Shown here: piece by piece, positions 13,001 through 24,845 of the stretch
Layout: each line of letters starts with the position of its first letter
Numbering within the stretch: position 1 is the stretch's first letter
Assembly: GCA_028564675.1 (NCBI GenBank)
Contig: JAOVVO010000201.1
Location: 52,151-116,150 of the forward strand
Direction: 5' to 3'
DNA from: Onchocerca lupi
Taxonomy: Eukaryota; Nematoda; Chromadorea; Rhabditida; Onchocercidae
Length of the DNA stretch: 64,000 bases
The notes under the pieces: generated by a model
The model's database searches: none
What the model was told of the DNA's origin: nothing
The model's input: the letters and a program-made list of their open reading frames with translations, nothing else
Program-made: the position numbers and the translations under genes

Positions 13001-15528
13001 GCTTACAACAGACTATTTTCAAGATTAGCACATCACTGCATTCTCGATGCTTCTTCCACAGTGTTTCTTTTCCGCAAAAATAAACTTTTATCCATTCCAA
13101 ATCATCAGAGATTCTTCCACTTGCACTTTATATTGTGAAATAAACTTTCCTTTTTCGATTCGTCAGAAATGTCAGAAGTTCATGGAGAAAAAAAAGGAAA
13201 TAAACGAAGAATATAATACAATTATCTCTTTTATGGTGGTGAACAAAACTTACTCGAAAAAATTAAACATATCGAGAGAGATTATTTAAATATAAATTAT
13301 AAATTCAAATCCTAGAATAACTAAACGAAAATTCACGTTTCAAAAGCTTTAGATCACTTCAAAATGATATCTGCTTTCTCAATCTTCACTTTTCTTTAAT
13401 CTCTCTCGGAAATGACTCTTCCGTCCAACTTTTCCCATCCCAATGTGTCATTCAACGACAAGAACTGTTACAGTTATATTGTTATTTACAAAGAAAATGA
13501 ATGAAGACGAAAAACTCGACATGGAAAATATCAACTCCTAGAAGAGTGATAATGATTAACTCATGAAAAATATGTGATAAAAATAATTAAAAAATAATAT
13601 ACCCGTACCAGAAAAATGAACGTATGCAGGAAAAATAATCAAATTATATCATTTAAATCAATGAACAAATGTGTACATGTGAAACAGTAAATCTTTCCTG
13701 CGTATATTAAATGATATAACGTAAAAGTATAAATATAGAATGACCGTTACCATTGGACAATTTTTGTACCAGTGTCCTGATTGTGAACATCGATTGCATA
13801 CGTATGTTGGTGGAGGCGGACCAGACATTATCGATGACGTTTTCTTTTGAAAGCTGAAAATCGAAAGAAATTTTTTTTTCTCTCTCTTTTTCATATGCTT
13901 ACATTGTGCGACAATATTACAAAGTATAAAAACATTTGATACATAATATTTCTGTCTTCTAAAAGCATATTTTCTCATGTTTTTCGCATCACATTTCATT
14001 TCTTAGATGCTTCAGATTTAGTTAGATTTCACCATCGTATATGTTAGAAATATTTTGCACGATAATAAAGTTAACATTCTAGAGATGTCTAATATCATTT
14101 ATAGACTTACATAGTTTCACTATAAGTTTCTCAAATGAAAGTTGTGCATGCTGTTGTGAAGATAAAAGAAAAAAAAACAATTCGGGAAATTCTAAACCAT
14201 ATATCAGAGATTTTGAATGTAAAAATAAGATTTCAATTCCAATAGTTTTTCGTCAAGTTATAACTGAAAAATGAAATTATATGCTAGTTAGAGATGACAA
14301 AGACAGCTGAATTACATACTTTGAAGGTAAATATTTATAAGTAGACACTTCTTTAACGTGTGCCAAACGCTCTTCTTCCGTCATTTTGTCGAATTCTTCC
14401 TGAAGAAGGTTACCTTAATGCAATACGGCAAAAATTTGGAAAGTCTTACAAATTCAAAAGTTTTTAATTTGACATTATTCAAAAATAAAAACACAACAGA
14501 TTACGCTTACTGAATCAATATGTCCAACAACAGGAGTTTCGGCCGGAGTAGGCTTGGTCACAATTCCTGAGTTTATGGTATCTCTGAAAAAAAATTTCGA
14601 GCTATCAAAGTTTTGACAAAGGAATATAATCGATAAAAAATCAAAGGACATAAGTAATAGAGAACTTCAAGAATGTATCTAGACAGAATTTGTGACAAAA
14701 CATTTTTAAAAAATTAGAGTTAAATAATAAACTTACTGCACTTTAGGCAATTTCGCAGCATTATCACGTGGTATTCGCTGAACGATTACTGATGAATTTC
14801 GCGGAATTAATTCGTCACGAGTGTACTGACGCTTTGTATGGGCATTTGTTAATACTAAATCAAAGGATTCTGCCTAAAAATTGACTTTATTTACGAAACA
14901 TATCTATTGAAGTATTTCCAAAAAACTCTTCGCAAAAATATTCTTGCGAATTCGATCTCTTAAATTATATATTGCTTAGCAATATACAAGAGCGCAAAAA
15001 TCATTTTGGCAATAACACATGCTTTGCTATCACGATTTAAAAGACAGTTTATAGTATTTTATGGCATTTTCCAAAAAGGCTTATCAGAATCATTGGTCTC
15101 ACATTATCCGACTGTTGATGGTCACACCGCCTATAGACAATATACTTTATTGCAAAGTTTTAGTAGCCTCGTAATTCTTACTACAGTTGCAGTGTTTGGG
15201 ATTTTCTATAAGAATATATCTCTAACCCTCCTCGATCATAATAAACTTGCATGCATTTAACAGTTACTTTTTTAATAACTCAGTTCGAAGTTTAAACTTA
15301 TGTATTTATTATTGAAAAAACCTTCACATATATTTATGGGATTGTTTTTTGATAAACTTCTTTAAATGTGCTACAAAGTGAGTAAGCAAATGACAGCAAA
15401 TTTCGTACCTTAATATTTTCCTTTTCACATATTTCCTTCTTGAGATCAACGACAGATATATGCAAGCCATCAAATACCAATGTCTTGTATTCGAGTGTTG
15501 CTTTGAATTTGTAGTGTATCGATGACAT
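7035..15528 (-). CDS. rbpl-1: RBBP6 homologue (DWNN / zinc knuckle / RING E3 ligase and 3'-end processing factor)
   Basis: Sixteen exons (high to low): 15528-15409, 14873-14737, 14583-14511, 14399-14320, 13853-13751, 11877-11711, 11151-10956, 10812-10749, 10682-10468, 10066-9729, 9603-9533, 9432-9347, 9197-8992, 8843-8550, 8437-8272, 8174-7035. All phases agree; 1151 residues if the TAG at 7037 is used. Residues 1-76 are the DWNN ubiquitin-like domain (MSSIHYKFKATLEYKTLVFDG). A CCHC knuckle follows (C156, C159, H164, C169), then RTTGI and a cysteine-rich RING (about 232-292: KCPICSQLL, TTCCGDSFCADC, KCPGANC). After that come a polyglutamine/proline-rich region, an SR-rich part and a very long K/E/R-rich tail. 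RBBP6 (yeast Mpe1) binds the cleavage and polyadenylation machinery and acts as a ubiquitin ligase in the nucleus. The symbol is the C. elegans name, assigned by homology. The gene may continue at 2656-3799. Confidence 0.93.
10499..10582 (-). repeat. CAA/CAG repeat coding polyglutamine in RBBP6
   Basis: Mixed CAA and CAG codons on the minus strand give about 25 Gln residues with a Leu and a Pro interrupting, at roughly residues 345-375 of the RBBP6 protein. The mixed codons suggest a stable rather than rapidly expanding tract. Confidence 0.8.
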
Positions 15529-16252
15529 TGATAACTCAAAAATAATGAATGAATTCGACAGATACCATAAAAATCAAGATAACGCTATCCCGCAAACCAT
15601 CTCAGCACATTCCCTCATGATGACCTTCTAAAAGTATCATAAAGATAATGAAACCAAACCGAAACCCGGAAGAACGAGATCCCAGACCACTTCGAGCGAA
15701 AACCTCCCTTTCACTGACCGAATCCCCTATATTGTGCGGATGCATTTATCGATTGTTCACACCAGATTTCACGACCCTCGCTATGAAAACTTCGTGAATC
15801 GGTCGTGAAAAAGAGACGCAGCCAATTTCTTCCTGTTGTTAGGAGTTCGATTTAATTCATAGTTCCGGATTGAATGGTTTCTTTGTCAGTATTTGAGTTT
15901 TGTGCGTCATTTGTAGAAATAAAGATTTGTGAATTTGAAGAATAGTTCACTATCGATGAGATTTAGAGTGTTGATTGGATTTTGAGAATAATTGGATCAC
16001 GAATTAAAATTAAGGATTGCCAAAATTTGACGAATAATTTGCGAACAAAAATTGAATAAATTTGCAAATACTTAAATGAGAATATATTAGAACTTCGCTT
16101 TTTTGGATTTTGATTTGGTAAAGAAGTTACGATCAAAAATGGCGGAAAAACTGAAAAATACAATGTATCGATAGGTGAAGCAGGTGTCTGGGTGATGACG
16201 GTTAAAAAAAGATATTAGGAAGTGTGATTACGATATTCGGAATTCCAGATTT
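15529..16252. other. Divergent spacer upstream of RBBP6; 10-bp inverted repeat
   Basis: It holds the 5' flank of RBBP6. A perfect inverted repeat TTTCACGACC (15767-15776) / GGTCGTGAAA (15801-15810) with a 24-nt loop lies about 240 bp upstream of the RBBP6 ATG in a locally GC-richer segment. It could be a promoter element or a 5' leader structure. Nothing else is recognised. Confidence 0.45.
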
Positions 16253-16348
16253 ATGCAAAACATTGTTCATTTTATTCTTTTGGTAGCATTGTATAGCCTG
16301 AATGCAGATGCCGAGAAGATATTAGAAATTCAGGAACTGCTGACATAA
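16253..16348 (+). CDS. Possible 31-residue secreted mini-protein
   Basis: A short ORF begins 4 bp after an acceptor-like AATTCCAG and encodes a hydrophobic N-terminus (MQNIVHFILLVALYSLNADA) followed by EKILEIQELLT and TAA. The stop overlaps AATAAA (16347-16352). A trans-splice-like acceptor, a signal-peptide-like segment and a polyadenylation signal together are what a minimal nematode peptide gene would show. Each can arise by chance in AT-rich DNA. It matches no family I know. It lies 0.6 kb upstream of OST4 on the same strand. Confidence 0.25.
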   Translation: MQNIVHFILLVALYSLNADAEKILEIQELLT

Positions 16349-16960
16349 TAAAATTCGTTCAGATAGCCATCAAAAAAATGCAGCATTGTGTTGCATATTG
16401 AATTACACAGTGAAATGCATGCTAACTAATTTAGCATGCGCCATTGTAGTTCAAAAGATCATTTTATAACTTAAATTGTTGAAGAAATAAGGATGAAACG
16501 CTGATAGATGTTATTTGAACAATTTTCCACGTGTTTTATTGAGACTTACGAGTGAAGCTGCTATAAGATTCATTTTTTTACATTATTTTACATTACATCT
16601 CCATTTCTTATACATAACTCGCATGTGAAATATATTCTGATTCACAATAAATTTTTTTTGTTTCTCAATTAATTTTATGTTCAATTATTTTTTTAGTAAA
16701 TTCAAAAGCAAATTTGGTGGAAAAGCGTTGTATCAGCTATCAGTTATTGGTTTGTCTGAGAAAATCCTGGCAAGTCAGGTTTGTAAGGAATTATTACTTT
16801 TTTATAATGCATGCAAAAGAAACAGAGCAAGAATAATTGAATGAATGTGTTTTTGTCTGTTCGTGGATTTTCGGAAACGTTAGGGTTGCATCATGACTGT
16901 ATTTCTTAAAATCAAATTTTATTAGGTGCTAGATAATAGACTTAATTGAGTTCTTTTCTT

Positions 16961-16990
16961 AGTATTTCAGGCTAAAAAATAGTAAGTACG
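16961..16990 (+). promoter_or_regulatory. Spliced-leader acceptor for OST4
   Basis: AGTATTTCAG ends at 16970, 20 bp before the OST4 ATG, with no in-frame coding exon needed upstream. This fits trans-splicing of a spliced leader. A possible upstream exon (about 16694-16780, flanked by TTTTTTTAG and GTTTGTAAGG) would be an alternative cis-spliced 5' exon. Confidence 0.5.
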
Positions 16991-17110
16991 ATGATAACAG
17001 ACGTACAGTTGGGAGTATTTTCGAACTTGGTTGGTATTTCTATTTTCGCCCTTATCATTCTTTTTCACTACGTTGCAGTGAACAATCCGAAACGCAATAA
17101 AGAACATTGA
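16991..17110 (+). CDS. ost-4: OST4, dolichyl-diphosphooligosaccharide-protein glycosyltransferase subunit 4
   Basis: A single-exon ORF of 39 residues starts MITDVQLGVFSNLVGIS and has one membrane segment (about residues 8-28), then the family signature HYVAVNNPK and a short basic tail, ending TGA at 17108-17110. OST4 is a tiny single-pass subunit of the ER oligosaccharyltransferase that helps assemble or stabilise the STT3-containing complex for N-glycosylation. The length matches the family (36-40 residues) and the match to the animal OST4 sequence is almost position for position, so the call is firm in spite of the size. An acceptor-like TTTCAG lies 20 bp upstream. Some annotation pipelines with ORF cut-offs would miss it. 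Confidence 0.95.
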   Translation: MITDVQLGVFSNLVGISIFALIILFHYVAVNNPKRNKEH

Positions 17111-18380
17111 ATAAGCCTTAATGATATTAATATAAATGAATGATATGAATGTGACATTCAGTTATCATCATATCATATCATTTTTTCATTTTAATTTAAT
17201 CATTTTCTTTCTATAGTTTATTTTAAGTTGGATAAAATCTTGAATTCGTCCTTAGGTTAGTTATTTTCACTTCAATTAATTTCAAAAAAATAAACACTGG
17301 ATATGTAAGTTTCAATGAGACTCACTCAGTCATATGTTATAGATTTACCATCTATTTGTTAATCAATAATCATTGTCATCGTCTGATGTTGAAGTAAATC
17401 GGTGTCATTACCCTGTACTGGAATTAATTCACTTCATTATCCAGTGTTTGAATAATGATTTAGCGATGTTACTTGTATAAGACAAAGTCGTTACGAAAAT
17501 TTTAGTTGCTTTTTTATCAATTATTGATTTCATTTTATATTTTTTGAAAATAATTTCATATCTATTTTTTTTATGTTCTGGTGTTTCTAATCAGTGATAT
17601 ATTCTAATTTTAGTTGACCTCTTCTAATAAAATATTTTCCTTTTCCATATATAATATACATATGCACACATTTCAGCTACTCATAATGAACACTCATATT
17701 CAATTTTGTCTTCGGATCTGTTGAATTTGAGTATGTCGGTACTGTTCAAATGCAGGTTTTTTCATTTCTTAAAATAAACTCAGTTTTCACGTCACATTTC
17801 TGGACATTATAGCTGAGGATCACCAATTATATAATCACTCAAATGAAGGTTGGGAGTGGAAGTTCCGATTCCTATCTCTGTGAAATGTTTAATATCCTTC
17901 TTAAAATTATGTTCAATATGACTTGTTTAAATTATAAGATTAAACCAAGCGAATATATCTGTTTGGATAAAAAAATTTGAACAAATATGATTTGTTTGGA
18001 TTCAGTCAAATCATATGTCGTCATCACACTTTGACTTGAAACCAATTAGACCTCAATACTGGCTTGATTACCTACTAATCAAATGAAATTTTTCAACAAA
18101 CAAGAATATAAAATTTATAATGAAATACAAATAAAGTGTTAGTGAAGAACCATGCAAATACGTGTTAAATTAGGCGCAAAGACAAGTAAACAATGAGATC
18201 AACTAACAGATAAAATCTTTGGGAGGGAAGGGGATTCCGATTTCTTTTTATCTTTTTTTCTCTAAAATTTTTTTTAAGAGGCGGACATTTGCGCCCAAAT
18301 TCCAATCGATGTTGTTTCTTTGTCTGCCTGTCTTCTTATTTGTTTGTCCATCACTCTCGTCTTATATGAGATAAGTGTAA
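17111..18380. other. Convergent spacer; nothing recognised
   Basis: AT-rich sequence between the OST4 stop and the polyadenylation signal of the LDLa gene on the other strand. I see no coding exon or structured element here. Confidence 0.6.
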
Positions 18381-18386
18381 TTTATT
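18381..18386 (-). terminator. Polyadenylation signal AATAAA of the LDLa gene
   Basis: TTTATT on the plus strand reads AATAAA on the minus strand, about 35 bp after the stop codon at 18423-18421. The spacing is right for a nematode 3' UTR. Confidence 0.6.
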
Positions 18387-18420
18387 ATATGAGGACTCGT
18401 AAGTCTCCTTATGAAGTTGG

Positions 18421-21400
18421 TTACAGTTCACGATGATTGTTTTGACCCGCAGCGTGATCGGCTAATAGAAGCACAGTGTTGTAAATATGTTTCAGTTGGT
18501 CCTTCATCTGAAAAATTTATTGAAAAATTTGAGAAATTGTTCGAAAAATTCGGAAATTTTAGCATCAGAAAACAAAAAGAAGAAAAACAAGAAATAAATC
18601 AAATAAAAGTCTTAATATTATGCTAAAAATTTATAATTTTGATAGTGCGACAAATTTTTGATATAACGAATATTAAACTTTTTGTAAATATTAGCAAAAA
18701 CTTACAGATTTATAAAAGAGACAATTTGATGGATTTTCATCCTCGCCACCGGGACAATCAACGATGTCATTGCATAGTTGTTCCGATGTTATACAAACAT
18801 CGTAATGATGTGAGCTTCGTGTTGGGCATAACATTTGTTGATGGCCATGCCTTGAGGTACCACAGCCTGAAATTCGGCATAATGAACAATTGATTTGGTA
18901 CTAATAAAACGATTTTTTGAGCTTGGCGAATCGTTGCAGGAAAATAACTCATCATTTAAAGTAAATTTCATTATTCATTTTGCTCTGAAAATGACGTGAA
19001 ATGCTTGAAACTCCTTCAAAAGATTTGCTATAATTCTTTTATTTCGAACCAGCAATCGAGCTAATCCAAAATTTGAAGTAATTATTCTAAAATGCATTCG
19101 AAATATCTTCTGGAGATTTATTATCACATTGCCACAAATAAAATTCCAAATTGGGACAGATTTGATGTCAAATTTCAAATTATTATTGTCCTTGAAGATT
19201 TTTGTGATAAGATCGCATATATGGATGGTATTGTCAAGAGTTATATGGTATATGAGAAATGGAATTTAACTGATTGTAATGATTGATAAAATATTATATT
19301 AGGAGTAAATTTATCAGCTGAATGCATGTCTAAAATTTATAGACGTATTATTACTAATTACCAATTAATTGTTATCAAATTTGCTAGCATATGTTAATAT
19401 ACACATGTGGGAAAGGAATTTATTGATATCTTTATCGGGGTGAATTGTTTACCGATATTGAAAGCTTATCACTGAAGCATTCCAATTTTTTTAAATAAAT
19501 TTTAATTAAAAAATTTTCATGCTTTAGCCAATGTTTTGAATTATCAATAATCCATTAATTAAGAGTTGATAACTTGACGCCATTACGTCAATCAATGATT
19601 GCATTCAGCGTAAAGCATCAATATATGTTTATTGCTAACTGAAAATAACCAGACAATTCTGAAATTGCTAATTATCATAATTTATCTTAATTGCCGTCTT
19701 ATTCTACCTTACTTAGCCATCATAAATAAACTGGGATACTGACACAATTAGTTCAAGGGAGAATTTCTCTTAAAGTTCAAATTATCGATTATTTAAATTT
19801 TTCCATCAATTTGCCTGAAAAGATTGAAATCAAAACTAGACTCTCAGTGGTACCAATTCTCAAGAATCATTTCACAGAAAAAAAAAAAACGAAGCTACCA
19901 TCCTGGCAATGAATCACATCCTTATATATTAAATTCATTTAAAGTTCTTTAACAGGTTCAAAATTTCTGGACATAATTAATTAGTTTAAGGGAGAATTTA
20001 AATTTGAACAAAATATTTTATGAAAAGTTGTGATAATCCACTACGATTACAGATACCTTTTCTTCTTTTGCGTTGCCTGAAATGCCGTGTCCTGTGAATG
20101 ATTGATGGGCGATCGGCTTGCATGAGCCTTTCGTCATCTTCAAAATCGTCGTCAAATTGATCAACATCTGCTTCGTTCATCCTTCTGCAATTACAGCAAT
20201 CACTTCTATTCTTAAATTAGGAATGAATCTATGACATTCAAAATCGAATGAATTAGCCTATTTCAAATTATGATAAAGTTTGCATAAAATCATAGTTCAG
20301 GAATTACTTGCATCGCATTTTGGTACAGTCTCATTGTAATGTCTCAAATTAACACAACAAACTAACACATATCTGTCCATTCATTTCCCAAAACTCATGC
20401 AAATTTTCCTTACCTTCTTTTTTTTTTCTGTCGTTTTAAAATTTAATTCATAAAGTTTAAGATAACTAACTGTTGTTCAGTACCTGATATCGGCTTTAAC
20501 ATTCAGTATGGCAGCTTCTGATGAGTCGCCTCGTCGTCCATTCAATGGTGCATCTCGATGACGCTGAAAATTTTAATTATTAAAATTTTAGAACAAAAGT
20601 TACTTAAACTTAAAATAAACTTCAAAGAAGTGTTCCGAATTATTCTCATCTGAAAAAGAATAGAAAAATCCTAATTCAACAAATTTCTCCCGACCATTAC
20701 AACTTTGATTTTAAAAACCGTAACAGAATTGTGTTGTGTGATAAAAAATTATTCAAAAATTTGCGAAAGAAAAGATCAGAAAAAAAAAAAAAGAAAAGGA
20801 AGTAGCACCAAGAAAGGTAAATATTTCTCAAGATCAAAGAAAATGATATTTACTATAGCATAATATTAATTAATTTCATTAATCTGTAACGTGATCAACT
20901 GACATTCGATGAATATATAATTCAATTAGATATCGAATTCTGTCATGTATGAAAACTAAATTTTAAAATTTAATTTTTTAAAATTTTTCGTTTCAACTTC
21001 TGAATTTAACTGCGTCAAAAAATAACTGATTATAAATTTTGAAATTTTTAAGAGCTTTCAAAGAGTAACAAAATTTCTTTTATATTTTCGAAAGTTAACT
21101 TTAGTCATCGAATCTTATAATTCAAAAATATGAATTCTAAGATCCATGATTATAAGATAAAATCATATAAGATTATAAAATGAAGATAACTTTAAGATTT
21201 GCATTTGAAATTTTGAATCAATTCATTGGATTATTCGTTTTTATATCAAAGAATATGATTAATTTAAAATTAATCTGTCCATATCGAAACTAGAAAATCG
21301 ACAAATTTATGCTTAAAATAAGTTATATTTAAAAAAAAAATTTTGATGCTGATTTAGGAATAGTTTTAAAAAGGATGACATTGTTGCAAATATTTTGCTC

Positions 21401-23554
21401 AAATTTTTTCGTTATTATTGAATAAAAAATTTAGTTGTGCCTCAAACAGTTACTATATTTACATCATTTTCTTGTTGAAAAATCTAACCATTTTGTGATG
21501 AAAAATTTCCCAGAAAAGAGGAAATATATAAAAGTTTTACACATAGAATTAAAATTTTTTATCCAATGCAATTTATTATTTATCCATTAAATATTTTCAA
21601 AAATTTATGAAAATTTGATTAGAATAAGAAGAGATGGGAACAAATCACTATTACAATATACAATTCTTTTTTTTTTTTTTTGAATTAAAACTTACCAATT
21701 TAATTTCTTCGTCATAATTGTTTTAGATTTTTCGAGTTTAATAATTTTTGATATTATTAAATTCATTTTAGTGATAATGCCTATCTGAAATTCTAAGTAA
21801 GCTAATATAATATAAAGTTACTACGTTTAATTCAAAATGTTAAACTAGATTGATGATTAACCTAAAAGAAATTGTCGCTAGATAATTTTGAAATGATGAA
21901 ATTAACCGATCCGGTAATAAAATAATGATAAGGATAACAACGTATCATTGATTGTTATAATCCGGCTAAGCATTAAACAAGATCGATTTTCGTTTTTTTT
22001 TTTTTTTTTTCTTCCTTTTTTCTTTTTTTTTTTTTTTACTTCTAATTTATAAAATTATTTGATGCTTTAAAATATGATATATTTTGTTTGGTATGCGTTT
22101 AGAGAATGCCTCTAAAGATGTGTAAATTTAAATTGAAAGATACGATGCGAAACGATGATAGCAGCAGCCATCATGTCGTCAATATTATTCGGGCCATTCT
22201 CTCATTCGGCAGGTTTAGTTACCTGTTACTGATATATTACGATTGTGAGAAAGGGACAGCAATCAGTGACTATCAATCAACAGATTGTCTTTAGTGATAA
22301 TATCGAAATTTTTTTTTCTTTTTTTTTTTTGCACTGCAAAGGAAAAAAAAAACTATTATTTTTGTTAAATTGATAAAAAAAAAGAAAACAATAAATATTA
22401 TATATGATTTACTTGGACAGTAAACTTTGGTTTTATTCATAAATTATTATCATATTTTAACCATTGTTTTATTTCTTTTGATAGATAAGAAAAATTTTCA
22501 AAAAAAAAAAAAAAAATGTGAATTTTAAAATTCAAAAAAAAAAAAAAAAAGATGAAACCTGTGACGAAGGTAAACGAAGCACTGAACCGGCAATTGAGTT
22601 ACCGACCGCATGGCGTAATACTGCTACTGATCTGTAAAACTTCTATTTAAATCTAGTTTTTTTCTTCCTTTTTCTTTTGCTTATTCTAAAAAAATTCATT
22701 TATTTTTTAAATTTTTAAAAAATAAAACAATGAAATAATAATGTTGCTGGAGAAAAAAGATGAGGGGTAGGACGAATGAGAAAAGAAAAATAAAAAAAGC
22801 AAAGAATAAAAAAAATTAGGAAATTACTATGATTAATGATTTCTGATTATTGATTAATGAGTGATTACTATTTATCAAAGAAATTTATTCTATAATTATA
22901 TAAAATGAAGGATAATTCAAAAATTACGTGAAATGAGGGATAAGATATATTGTTGCACAATTGTTTTCATCATTATCTTAACAACTTGTTTTCACCGGCC
23001 ATATGAAATTATCACGATAATTCCGATTTGATTAACTATTATTTTGATGTATGGTTGTGGGATTTTGTGGAATAAGTTATTTTATAATTTTTTTAAACAA
23101 GTTATTTTATAATTGCAAGGTGTAAATTTAAGCATTTGCTTCTTCGTCAAAAATAGCGCTAATGATGAAGAAAAAATGTAATAAATGATTTCAAAATTCT
23201 TGAAATATTAAGAAGTAAAGGATAGAAGATGGGAAATGAGAAAGAATTAAAATTTGTTCAAAATATCCTCTCCGATTTTTACAAATCAATGGGATGGTTG
23301 TTAACAGCGTTGCTTTCTGATAAGCAAGGTAACTTCTCCACTTTCTCATTATGATAATAATTCAATAAAACAAAATAATACCTGCGTAAATTGTCTAAAT
23401 CACTGGATATCATTGATTGTGAATTGATTAATGGTGCAGCGTTAACAGCCATAGTTATCACTGTTGGATATAATTTGCGTTTCGGAAATGATATACCGGC
23501 CAGCAACAGGAAAAGAGTAATAATAACGGTTGTTGGCAGGCATTGAACCCGCAT
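18421..23554 (-). CDS. Secreted single-LDLa-domain protein, HEN-1/Jeb-like ligand candidate
   Basis: Six exons close in frame: 23554-23382, 22631-22559, 20563-20484, 20184-20057, 18866-18706, 18507-18421; 233 residues. The N-terminus is a signal peptide or anchor (TVIITLFLLLAGISF, about 9-23). Residues 109-135 hold an acidic stretch (DQFDDDFEDDE), then a strongly basic site RQRKRR (145-150) directly before one LDL-receptor class A module. Its six cysteines are C153, C165, C176, C183, C189 and C200, with the calcium-site acidic residues near DCPGGEDE. The last exon adds an amphipathic segment (MKDQLKHIYNTVLLLAD). A signal peptide, a furin-type site and a lone C-terminal LDLa suggest a secreted, possibly processed ligand. 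C. elegans HEN-1 and fly Jeb (ALK ligands) have this plan. Orthology is inference; the exon chain and LDLa call are strong. Confidence 0.82.
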
Positions 23555-24740
23555 TGGGTTTAGTTTATCGCTAGCATAAGCAGTTTTGTTTCCTTTTTTA
23601 TTTCCTATATTATCTTAATTAATTGTTTTTTTATTAATTGTTGTTTCGTTTTTCTGTTTTTCGTTTTTTTTTCTTTTCGTTTTCGAAGAATAATTTGATT
23701 TTACTATTATCGTTTTACAGCCAGCTTACTGTACAGTTTTTGGAGATAATTTGCTTTTAATTTAATTTAGTTTGAAATCCTTGGGCATTTGTTTATCCGT
23801 TTAAAAATAGTATCGAGGGATAAAATATCAGGATTTCTAGTAGGATAATAATAGTGGAATACAGAGCAATATGTATTATTATGCAAAAATATTTTCGTAA
23901 ATATTATTACAAACCAATCTTAAAATCCGATTAATATTAGCTTCTCGACTTGAATTGATTTATTCAATCGATTTCCAAAAACATAACAAAATTCCAAAAG
24001 TTAGCAAGTAATTTCACAGAAATGCTAATTTAGTTCATTTAGGACAAAGAAGATTAATTGAATGGTAGAAGCAGCAAGAAAAGCAGTAAGGAAATATAAG
24101 AAATTAGGATGAATGAGAATGAAGAATCGTTGACAATCGTTGACAATCCAAAACAACAAATAGTTCGAATGCAAATAATTGATTAGGTAAAGAGAGAAAG
24201 GACCGATTTCTTGTCAAATCTGTTGTTTAACCACACACAATATCCAAATATTTTACAACAAATAAACCAATTTGTTTTGTTTATTTTTTTTTTCCTAAAT
24301 CAAATGGAAAAAAACGAAATTTTGCAAGAAAATATGGAGAAGTTTTAGAACATTTGCATTATTAAAGCAAATACCAGATAATAAAAAATCAAGTTTTATG
24401 AATTGAATATAACAAATAGCAGTATCAAATAATATCGTTAAATGATCCGTACTGGTTGAAATTCAAAATAGGAACTAACAATATTTCTGTGTTGAATATC
24501 AATTTTCTAGAAATTTATTCCAAATTGAATAATATAATACTATGGGCAAATAATAGTGATGGGGCAAGTAATTGTAGTATAAGTAGTAACGATATAATAG
24601 AAACAAATTCTGATTATTCTACAAACGAATCGGAAAAAATCTGAATAATTCCTGTTATTCTAGTTCTCCTGAATGTGCCGTTGTTGACAGGATGAAAATG
24701 AAACAGTCAACAAAAATAATTCGATTAAAGATTGCTTATT

Positions 24741-24845
24741 AAAGATGGCTGTTGATAATGATCGAAGTGATAATGATGATAATAATAGTAATAATAATGA
24801 TAGTAGTAATGTTAGAATAATAATAATAACAGTGCTAGTAATGAA
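24741..24845 (+). repeat. Degenerate GAT/AAT trinucleotide tract
   Basis: Runs of GATAAT, AATAGT and AATAAT units. The plus-strand translation would be Asn/Asp-rich. Without flanking splice sites or homology I treat it as a simple repeat. Confidence 0.6.

Noticed and set aside
15006..15260. 84-codon plus-strand ORF in RBBP6 intron 1
   Set aside because: It has some protein-like look (hydrophobic end) but no domain, no splice or leader context, and lies opposite an intron of a clear gene.
24456..24826. Asn/Ser/Asp-rich plus-strand ORFs
   Set aside because: Low-complexity translation of GAT/AAT repeats; no homology or clear splice chain.
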